A DNA stretch of 5,112 nt from Alphaproteobacteria bacterium (lineage in GTDB: Bacteria > Pseudomonadota > Alphaproteobacteria > Puniceispirillales > Puniceispirillaceae). Below are positions 1-5,112 of the stretch, piece after piece. The notes beneath the pieces were generated by a model, which ran no database searches, was not told where the DNA came from, and saw only the letters and a program-made list of their open reading frames with translations. A program made the translations under genes and the position numbers. How positions within the stretch are numbered: position 1 is the stretch's first letter; every line of letters begins with the position of its first letter. The stretch spans positions 1 to 5,112 of the forward strand of contig WTHW01000085.1 in the NCBI GenBank assembly GCA_011526395.1, in the 5' to 3' direction.

Positions 1-1
1 A

Positions 2-373
2 ATCGTTATTTGGATGCTCTTTACATATTTTAAGGAGATCCCGCGTGAGATTATAGAAGCCAGTAAGATGGACGGCGTCACGACTTGGGGCGAGATAAAA
101 GACATCTTATTGCCTTTGGCGTGGGGTGGATTGGCCTCTACAGCCTTGCTCTGTTTCATTTTCTGCTGGAATGAAGCCTATTGGACAGTGCGTTTGACCA
201 CAACAGAAGCTGCCACATTATCAAAACTAATCGAAGGCAACAGAGCGCCTGAGGGCTTGTTCTTTGGTCGTCTATCAGCAGTATCAACTGCCGCTGTTGG
301 GCCGATAGTGGTGCTTGGGTGGTTCTGTCAGAAGCAGTTGGTCAAGGGCCTAACCTTTGGTGCGGTGAAGTAG
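2..373 (+). CDS. Polyol ABC transporter permease, SmoG/MtlG type (3' part only)
   Basis: This is the C-terminal 123 residues of an inner-membrane permease of a binding-protein-dependent carbohydrate ABC transporter (MalG-like family). The frame is open to the left edge, so the ATG at 14 is an internal methionine and not the start; full-length relatives are about 270-280 residues. The cytoplasmic EAA loop that docks on the ATPase is clear: E19-A20-S21, G25 and I35-x-L-P38, counting from the codon at position 2. A hydrophobic segment follows at about residues 39-58 and another at about 92-110. The ending QKQLVKGLTFGAVK is typical of the sorbitol/mannitol subgroup. In related loci the partner permease and the periplasmic binding protein lie just upstream, which here is outside the window. 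The ATPase at 2675-3712 is the likely energy-coupling partner. Family assignment is secure; the exact substrate is not. Confidence 0.93.
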   Translation: MVIWMLFTYFKEIPREIIEASKMDGVTTWGEIKDILLPLAWGGLASTALLCFIFCWNEAYWTVRLTTTEAATLSKLIEGNRAPEGLFFGRLSAVSTAAVGPIVVLGWFCQKQLVKGLTFGAVK

Positions 374-375
374 TT

Positions 376-1260
376 ATGTCAGTCATTGAACCAGAAATTG
401 AAATGGTAGACCGCACAACGCGTTCCATTCGATATTTGGAACATGGTTGGCCATCTGATCTTTGCCGCTGGCATGCGCATGAAGAATATGAGCTTCATTT
501 GATAACTGAAACTACAGGTAAAGCTTTTGTCGGTGACTATATCGGTGCTTTTAAGGCAGGTGATCTGTTTTTAACAGGGCCTAATGTGCCACATAACTGG
601 ATATCTGATGAAGAGCACAGCACAGCGGTGCCGATTAGAGATATGCTTGTTCAATTCTCTCATGGCTCTATCACAAAATTGACAGAAGCCTTTCCAGAGT
701 TTGATAAGGTGCTTGATATGCTTTATCTGGCTCGCATGGGGGTTCAATTTGAGGGCTTTAACCCAACATTCGCACGCGGTCACCTAGAGGCGATTAGAGA
801 CAATAAGGGTGTTGAGCGCATTTTGGCCTTTGTCCGATTTCTTGTTCGCCTGAATGAGCATGCTGAAAAGAAAACTTTATCAAGCATGCAGGTTACTCAT
901 GTTGATACAGGTTCGAAGCATGCGCGCATTGGCAATGTGATTGATCATATTGTCCAAAATTACCGTGAGGAATATTCACAAACTGAGGCAGCTGCGGCGG
1001 CGGGCATGGCACAATCAAGCTTTAGTCGCAATTTCAAAGCTGTAACAGGACATAATTTTGTTGATTTTGTGACAAGGGTGCGTGTGGGCCAAGCCTGTTC
1101 ACTGCTATATGGCACAGATGATCAAGTGACGACTATATGTTATAAATCAGGCTTTCAGAATTTAGCGAATTTCAATCGTCAATTTCGGAAATTAAAGGGC
1201 ATGACGCCTTCTGATTATCGCAAGCTTGCTAGGGATGAGCTTGTGGAGAAGGGGATTTAA
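376..1260 (+). CDS. AraC-family transcriptional regulator, probable polyol operon activator
   Basis: The product is a 294-residue AraC/XylS-type regulator of normal length. The N-terminal half looks like a cupin-type ligand-binding domain, with a WHAHEEYELHLI stretch (residues 32-43) and a GDLFLTGPNVPHNW stretch (62-75). The C-terminal part, about 184-284, holds the two helix-turn-helix motifs. The first reads AAAAAGMAQSSFSRNFKAVTG (205-225). The second contains ICYKSGFQNLANFNRQFRKLKGMTPSDYR (254-282), which matches the AraC signature closely. I chose the ATG at 376, 2 bp after the permease stop and preceded by a weak GGTGAAG. An in-frame ATG at 319 would add 19 residues translated from inside the permease gene and is less likely. 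Lying between the transporter and dehydrogenase genes, it probably controls them in response to the polyol or its product, as MtlR (also AraC-type) does in Pseudomonas mannitol operons. Orthology to MtlR was not tested. Confidence 0.93.
   Translation: MSVIEPEIEMVDRTTRSIRYLEHGWPSDLCRWHAHEEYELHLITETTGKAFVGDYIGAFKAGDLFLTGPNVPHNWISDEEHSTAVPIRDMLVQFSHGSITKLTEAFPEFDKVLDMLYLARMGVQFEGFNPTFARGHLEAIRDNKGVERILAFVRFLVRLNEHAEKKTLSSMQVTHVDTGSKHARIGNVIDHIVQNYREEYSQTEAAAAAGMAQSSFSRNFKAVTGHNFVDFVTRVRVGQACSLLYGTDDQVTTICYKSGFQNLANFNRQFRKLKGMTPSDYRKLARDELVEKGI
1245..1254 (+). promoter_or_regulatory. Ribosome binding site of the dehydrogenase gene
   Basis: The purine run GGAGAAGGGG sits inside the last codons of the AraC-type gene. 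It lies 8 nt before GTG 1263 and 11 nt before ATG 1266, but 20 nt before ATG 1275. It therefore favours one of the first two start codons and suggests that translation is coupled to the regulator gene. Confidence 0.65.
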
Positions 1261-1262
1261 TC

Positions 1263-2687
1263 GTGATGGATGGCATGACAACATCACAGATAGCGCAATC
1301 ATATTACGATAGAGATGCATGCGAGATTGGCATAGTGCATCTTGGCTTTGGCGCATTTCATCGCGCCCATCAGGCAGTTTATATTGATGATTATATGCAG
1401 CACACAAATGATTTGCGTTGGGGGATTGCTGCTGTCAATTTGCGCGCCTCTGAAAGTGAAAGTTTCAAAGCTGTAGCCTCTGAGATTGCACATTATGGTG
1501 GCTATTTTATGAAAGCCATTTCACCAGATAACAAAATGCAATACAGCTTAGTTCGCCCTCATTTGGCTTTTGAAGATTGGGCGCGTGACTCACAAAATGC
1601 AGAAGCGCTTGTAAGTTTATCGTCAGTGACTTTATTGACCATTACGGTTACTGAAAGTGGTTATTACACGGATATGGATGGCAATCTTGATTTGACACAT
1701 GCCATCATTGCGGCAGAATTAGCAGGTGAAAAGCCGCAATCTGTTTATGGCTATCTGCGCGCTGCCTTGAATGGGCGCAGAACAAAGATTGATGAGCCTA
1801 TCACCATATCTTGTTGTGATAATATTCGCCAAAATGGTGTCATGTTGCGTCGCAATTTACTAGCTTACTTAAAAGCTTGTGGTGATGACAGCCTTACACA
1901 GTGGGTTTCAAAAAACGTGTCTTTCCCTTGCTCTATGGTGGATCGCATTACACCGCGATCACCTGCCAGTCTTGCTGATGAAATGACTACACTGGTAGGA
2001 GACAAGGTTATATTTCCCATTCTGTGCGAAGATTACATTCAATGGGTAATGTCAGATGATGCAGCTGGGGCAATGCCAGATCTGGCAACAGTTGGCGTAA
2101 CCGTTACTTCGGATGTTGACCCCTATGAAGAGACTAAAATCAGAGTTTTGAATGGCGGTCACACAGCACTAGCTTATATGGCAGCTTTGGAAGGCATTGA
2201 GACGTTTGATGCAGCTATGCATACGCCTCAGTTGCGCAAACATTTTGATATGTTTGAAACAAAAGAGGTGCTGCCAGCCATAACAATATCTTTGCCATTT
2301 GCCAGAGATGCATATCAAGAAAAGACAGCACTGAGGTTTGGCAATCAAGCAATTGGCGATACAGTTGCTCGTATCTGTGCAGATGGCATGGCAAAATTTC
2401 CCATTTTTATCCGGCCAACTTTGGAAGGCTGTTTTGAAAATGGCATAACACCGCATTACGCCATAGCCTCTATTGCTAGTTGGTATGTGTTTGCTAGGCA
2501 TGTTGCGGCTGGTAAAATTGCGTTTGATTATATTGAACCAAGCTGGGATCAGCTGTCCGAAATGCTTGGCACAGATGCGTTTTTAACAAGTGAACAGCTC
2601 TGGGGATCTGTTCCAACAAAATATCCTGAATTTATTGATTTACTTAAGCAAGCAATTGCCGAAGGAGAGGCTTCATGGCCAGTTTAA
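1263..2687 (+). CDS. mtlK: Mannitol 2-dehydrogenase family polyol dehydrogenase (mannitol/D-arabinitol type)
   Basis: This is a long-chain NAD(P)-dependent polyol dehydrogenase of 474 residues, the usual length for the family, which oxidises polyols such as mannitol, sorbitol or D-arabinitol to 2-ketoses in the cytoplasm. The dinucleotide-binding segment GIVHLGFGAFHRAHQ spans residues 23-37. The mannitol dehydrogenase signature fits fully at 219-231 (V-x-F-x2-S-x-V-D-R-I-x-P). The catalytic pattern K-x4-N-x2-H known from the Pseudomonas fluorescens enzyme is present as K292, N297 and H300, with D227 and N187 as the likely further active-site residues. GTG 1263, ATG 1266 and ATG 1275 are in-frame start candidates; the Shine-Dalgarno supports 1263 or 1266. 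The gene begins 2-5 bp after the regulator stop and its end overlaps the ATPase gene. The symbol follows Rhodobacter usage (mtlD in Pseudomonas). The substrate is uncertain: D-arabinitol is plausible because a xylulokinase lies downstream. Confidence 0.93.
   Translation: MMDGMTTSQIAQSYYDRDACEIGIVHLGFGAFHRAHQAVYIDDYMQHTNDLRWGIAAVNLRASESESFKAVASEIAHYGGYFMKAISPDNKMQYSLVRPHLAFEDWARDSQNAEALVSLSSVTLLTITVTESGYYTDMDGNLDLTHAIIAAELAGEKPQSVYGYLRAALNGRRTKIDEPITISCCDNIRQNGVMLRRNLLAYLKACGDDSLTQWVSKNVSFPCSMVDRITPRSPASLADEMTTLVGDKVIFPILCEDYIQWVMSDDAAGAMPDLATVGVTVTSDVDPYEETKIRVLNGGHTALAYMAALEGIETFDAAMHTPQLRKHFDMFETKEVLPAITISLPFARDAYQEKTALRFGNQAIGDTVARICADGMAKFPIFIRPTLEGCFENGITPHYAIASIASWYVFARHVAAGKIAFDYIEPSWDQLSEMLGTDAFLTSEQLWGSVPTKYPEFIDLLKQAIAEGEASWPV
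2662..2670 (+). promoter_or_regulatory. Strong Shine-Dalgarno of the transporter ATPase gene
   Basis: AAGGAGAGG lies within the last codons of the dehydrogenase gene. Its AAGGAG core ends 7 nt before ATG 2675, an ideal distance. This fixes the ATPase start even though the two reading frames overlap. Confidence 0.75.
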
Positions 2688-3712
2688 CATTACGAGATGT
2701 CCGCAAAAGCTATGGGGATGCACAAGTCATTCATGGTGTTGACCTCGATATTAAAGATGGCGAATTTGTTGTATTTGTCGGGCCATCTGGTTGTGGCAAA
2801 TCAACATTATTGCGCATGATTGCAGGCCTTGAAGAAATCTCTGGCGGCTCTGTATGCATTGGTGATGACGAGGTGAATGAGGTCGCGGCCTCAAAGCGCG
2901 GCGTTGCAATGGTCTTCCAGACCTATGCGCTTTATCCGCATATGACAGTTTACAAGAATATGGCTTTTGGCCTGAAACAGGCAAAGACACCACCAGCTGA
3001 GATTGATAAGCGCGTAAGAGCTGCAGCCGAGATCTTGCAAATTACAGATTATCTGGATCGTAGCCCACGCCATCTATCAGGTGGTCAGCGCCAGCGTGTT
3101 GCCATTGGCCGTGCCATTGTTCGTGATCCAAAGGTATTTTTGTTTGATGAGCCTTTATCAAATCTTGATGCGGCATTGCGTGTGCAAACAAGATTGGAAA
3201 TCGCACGTCTTCATGAGCGCCTAAAGACGACCATGATATATGTGACTCACGATCAGGTCGAGGCAATGACTTTAGCTGATAAAATTGTTGTTTTGCGTGA
3301 TGGTGTCATTGAACAAGTAGGCTCACCGATTGATTTATATGAAAAGCCAGCCAATGCTTTCGTCGCCCAATTCATCGGCAGCCCTAAGATGAATTTCTTT
3401 ACGCCAGAAGACTTGGAAGCCTCAGCCGCAAAGACATTGAAAGTGGCAAGCGGTGATGATGTGGAAGTTGGTATTCGCCCAGAACATCTTATAAATACAA
3501 CAAAAGCCAAAGCATTTGTATCAGGCACATTAGAGCTTGTTGAAAATCTAGGTGAGGTTGCACTGGTTCATCTGAATATGGCATCTGGCACAAGCTTCAT
3601 TGCAAAAATGGAGAAGCCGCCGAAAGCGAAAAAAGGTGAGGTGCTTTATTTTGCGGCTGACCCAATGCTGGTGCATCGTTTCTCAAAACAAACTGGTGAA
3701 GCTCTTTCATAA
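2675..3712 (+). CDS. smoK: Polyol ABC transporter ATP-binding protein, SmoK/MtlK (MalK-like)
   Basis: This is the 345-residue ATPase subunit of a carbohydrate importer of the MalK/UgpC group, which would act as a dimer on the cytoplasmic face of the permease pair. All nucleotide-binding motifs are intact: Walker A GPSGCGKST (36-44), Q-loop Q82, signature LSGGQ (134-138), Walker B VFLFDEP (154-160, with D158 and E159), D-loop SNLD (162-165) and H-loop H192. After about residue 235 comes the regulatory OB/TOBE-like domain, with FIGSPKMNFF (233-242) and VGIRPEHL (265-272), typical of MalK-like proteins. The length is slightly below the roughly 330-370 range midpoint but complete. The start is set by a strong Shine-Dalgarno, and the gene overlaps the dehydrogenase by 13 bp. 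Its place next to a SmoG/MtlG permease supports a polyol role, but these ATPases can serve more than one importer. The symbol is by analogy. Confidence 0.93.
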   Translation: MASLTLRDVRKSYGDAQVIHGVDLDIKDGEFVVFVGPSGCGKSTLLRMIAGLEEISGGSVCIGDDEVNEVAASKRGVAMVFQTYALYPHMTVYKNMAFGLKQAKTPPAEIDKRVRAAAEILQITDYLDRSPRHLSGGQRQRVAIGRAIVRDPKVFLFDEPLSNLDAALRVQTRLEIARLHERLKTTMIYVTHDQVEAMTLADKIVVLRDGVIEQVGSPIDLYEKPANAFVAQFIGSPKMNFFTPEDLEASAAKTLKVASGDDVEVGIRPEHLINTTKAKAFVSGTLELVENLGEVALVHLNMASGTSFIAKMEKPPKAKKGEVLYFAADPMLVHRFSKQTGEALS

Positions 3713-3719
3713 AAGGGCT
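3700..3719 (+). other. Hairpin over the ATPase stop codon
   Basis: AGCTCTTT (3700-3707) can pair with AAAGGGCT (3712-3719) across a four-base loop, giving an 8-bp stem with one G-T wobble. The stop codon TAA (3710-3712) lies in the loop and at the base of the 3' arm. No T-run follows, so this does not look like a classical intrinsic terminator. It could slow 3' decay or act as a weak boundary before the kinase gene, or it may be chance. Confidence 0.3.
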
Positions 3720-3841
3720 CATCACGCTCGCTCGAAGATAGGCTACAATATATAGAAGCAGATACAGATATCGAACAAAGCCATTGACAGCTTTTGAGTT
3801 AAACCCGCATTTTTGATAATGACGAGTGAAACGGGTGAAAT
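3713..3841 (+). promoter_or_regulatory. 129-bp non-coding gap with a weak promoter-like sequence before the kinase
   Basis: This is the only substantial gap between genes in the window. A perfect -35-like TTGACA lies at 3784-3789, but the hexamer 18 bp downstream (CATTTT, 3808-3813) is a poor -10. The better -10-like GATAAT (3815-3820) is 25 bp away, which is too far to pair with it; its own properly spaced -35 would be the weak TTTTGA at 3792-3797. A TACAAT at 3744-3749 has no -35 partner. The AT-rich stretch at about 3744-3775 could hold a regulator site, but no convincing inverted or direct repeat was found. The kinase may have its own promoter or be read through from upstream. Confidence 0.3.
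3833..3840 (+). promoter_or_regulatory. Weak ribosome binding site of the kinase gene
   Basis: GGGTGAAA ends 1 nt before ATG 3842, with its GGGTGA core 3 nt from the start. Both match and spacing are poor. The start at 3842 rests mainly on the protein beginning MYLGLDLGTSG, which is where xylulokinases normally begin. Confidence 0.35.
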
Positions 3842-5112
3842 ATGTATCTTGGACTTGATTTAGGCACCTCTGGCTTAAAAGCGCTTTTGATCGATGATGA
3901 TCAAAAGATAATCGCCCATGAGACTACTTCTTTAACGGTCAGTCGGCCCCAGACAGGATGGTCAGAACAAGAGCCGTCTGATTGGATTGCGGCTTGCCGT
4001 GTGCTTTTTTCAAAATTGCGTTCCTATCTGCCACATGTGAAAGCCATTGGTCTTGCAGGCCATATGCATGGGCTTGTATTATTGGACGATAATGATGAGG
4101 TGTTAAGGCCTTGTATCTTGTGGAATGATGTGCGGGCCATGACGCAGGCACAGTCACTAGATGCAATATCAGCTTTCAGACAAATATCAGGCACGATTGT
4201 ATTCCCTGGCTTTAGTGCACCCAAGATGCAGTGGGTACGTGATCATGAACCAGCTGTGTGGTCGCGTGCGAAAACCATGCTATTTCCAAAGGATTTTCTA
4301 GGTTTTTGGTTAACAGGCAAAAAACATTGTGAGCCAAGTGATGCATCTGGCTCTGCGTTATTTGACTGTGCCACTGGTGAATGGAGCAAAATACTCTGTG
4401 ACCATGCAGGCATTGATCCAGCGCTCCTAGCCCCCCTGATGTCAAGTGATGGTAAGCGTGGTACAATCACAGCACAGATTGCTACGGAGTTTGGTTTATC
4501 CAAGGATGTTGTTGTTGCGGGCGGTGCTGGTGATAACGCAGCCGCCGCAACAGGTATTGGTGCCGTGTCCAAAGGGCATGGCCTTGTGTCTCTCGGCACA
4601 TCAGGCGTTGTGCTAACAGTAAATGATAAATGGACACCACAAGCTGAGACAGCCGTTCATTCTTTTTGCCATGCCGCAACGAGTCATTTTATTCAAATGG
4701 GTGTGACGCTTACAGCAACAGATTCTTTGTCTTGGCTGAGCGATATTATGGAACGAAGTCCGGCCGAATTATCAAATATATTGCCCACATCGCCAACCGG
4801 TCCAGGTGAAATGATATATTTGCCTTATCTTGCCGGCGAACGCACCCCGCATAACTCAGATAAGGCTCTTGGCGCCTTCATAGGTCTTAATCGTCACGAT
4901 GGCCGCGCCGAATTGACCCAAGCGGTAATGGAAGGGGTTGCCTATTCTTTAGCTGATTGCCTTAGGGCTCTGCAAGATGCAGGCGCTGATCTTGAGGTGG
5001 TCACAGCTGTGGGCGGTGGAGCTAAATCACATTATTGGCTTCAACTTATATCGAATGTCTTGGATAGGCCATTAGCGATAAATCACAATGCCGAGCACGC
5101 CGCAGCATTAGG
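3842..5112 (+). CDS. xylB: Xylulokinase, FGGY carbohydrate kinase family (3' end cut by window)
   Basis: The reading frame runs without a stop from 3842 to the right edge, giving 423 codons; xylulokinases have about 480-490 residues, so roughly 60 are missing. The enzyme phosphorylates D-xylulose with ATP to D-xylulose 5-phosphate in the cytoplasm. Motifs run in the expected order: phosphate-binding LGLDLGTSGLKALLID from residue 3, substrate-contacting MHG (75-77), LWNDVRA, GFSAPKMQWV, FPKDFLGFWLTG, and GAGDNAAAATG with D231 as the likely catalytic base (D233 in E. coli XylB). Then come SLGTSG (250-255), VHSFCHA, GERTPHN (332-338) and GGGAKS (391-396). The FGGY family signature fits fully at 344-364. 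The MHG and VHSFCHA motifs favour xylulokinase over glycerol or ribulose kinases. It would act on the ketose made by the upstream dehydrogenase. It is separated from the ATPase gene by 129 bp, so it may be transcribed separately. Confidence 0.93.
   Translation, partial: MYLGLDLGTSGLKALLIDDDQKIIAHETTSLTVSRPQTGWSEQEPSDWIAACRVLFSKLRSYLPHVKAIGLAGHMHGLVLLDDNDEVLRPCILWNDVRAMTQAQSLDAISAFRQISGTIVFPGFSAPKMQWVRDHEPAVWSRAKTMLFPKDFLGFWLTGKKHCEPSDASGSALFDCATGEWSKILCDHAGIDPALLAPLMSSDGKRGTITAQIATEFGLSKDVVVAGGAGDNAAAATGIGAVSKGHGLVSLGTSGVVLTVNDKWTPQAETAVHSFCHAATSHFIQMGVTLTATDSLSWLSDIMERSPAELSNILPTSPTGPGEMIYLPYLAGERTPHNSDKALGAFIGLNRHDGRAELTQAVMEGVAYSLADCLRALQDAGADLEVVTAVGGGAKSHYWLQLISNVLDRPLAINHNAEHAAAL

Noticed and set aside
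319..375. In-frame N-terminal extension of the AraC-type protein from ATG 319
   Set aside because: It would overlap the permease gene by 55 bp and adds a stretch (MVLSEAVGQGPNLWCGEVV) that is out-of-frame permease sequence; ATG 376 just after the stop is far more natural.
2169..2501. Open frame of 110 codons on the minus strand
   Set aside because: It is antisense to the catalytic part of the dehydrogenase, rich in Cys, His and Lys without any pattern, and has no credible ribosome site context.
3700..3735. Intrinsic terminator after the ATPase gene
   Set aside because: The hairpin is short, includes the stop codon and a wobble pair, and is followed by CATCACGCTCG and not a T-run.
3734..3775. 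GAAG repeated at exactly 21 bp (3734 and 3755), a spacing often seen for AraC-type half-sites
   Set aside because: Only 4 consecutive bases agree and the remaining aligned bases match at about chance level, so it is not a credible operator.
4243..4599. Open frame of 118 codons on the minus strand
   Set aside because: It lies wholly inside the well-supported xylulokinase gene, is low in complexity (many Pro, Ala, Ser) and shows no recognisable motif; it is a shadow of the coding strand.
1..5112. Mobile element, CRISPR array, tRNA/rRNA or phage signature
   Set aside because: No inverted-repeat ends, transposase-like protein, regularly spaced repeats or RNA-gene-like stretch was seen; almost all of the window is accounted for by five intact or edge-cut metabolic genes.

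Overview
The window carries part of a polyol (sugar-alcohol) uptake and catabolism locus, with every gene on the + strand. In order it holds the 3' end of an ABC-transporter inner-membrane permease of the SmoG/MtlG type, an AraC-family regulator, a mannitol/arabinitol 2-dehydrogenase-family polyol dehydrogenase, the transporter ATPase (SmoK/MtlK type), a 129-bp non-coding gap, and a xylulokinase cut by the right edge. Gene content resembles the Pseudomonas mtlEFGKDYZR and Rhodobacter smo/mtl loci, in a different order. A moderately AT-rich composition with many A/T-ending codons, together with this family content, suggests a Gram-negative proteobacterium, most likely an alphaproteobacterium of modest GC such as a marine lineage. 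The taxonomic placement is inference only; no rRNA or marker gene is present.

Layout: the permease fragment (2-373) ends 2 bp before the AraC-type regulator (376-1260). The dehydrogenase follows within about 2-5 bp (1263 or 1266 to 2687). The ATPase (2675-3712) overlaps the end of the dehydrogenase by 13 bp and has a strong Shine-Dalgarno inside that gene's last codons. This tight packing points to one polycistronic message. The xylulokinase (3842 to beyond 5112) comes after the only real gap, which holds a small hairpin at the ATPase stop codon and a poor promoter-like sequence.

How the genes work together (inference from families): a periplasmic binding protein and a partner permease, presumably to the left of the window, bring in a polyol with energy from the ATPase. 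The dehydrogenase oxidises it to a ketose, and the kinase phosphorylates the ketose, D-xylulose if the polyol is D-arabinitol, for entry into the pentose phosphate pathway. The AraC-type protein probably senses the substrate and activates the operon. No fructokinase is visible, so D-arabinitol is at least as good a substrate guess as mannitol or sorbitol.

No mobile element, CRISPR array, RNA gene or clearly novel system was found. The points of interest are the gene order, the substrate question and the gap before the kinase.
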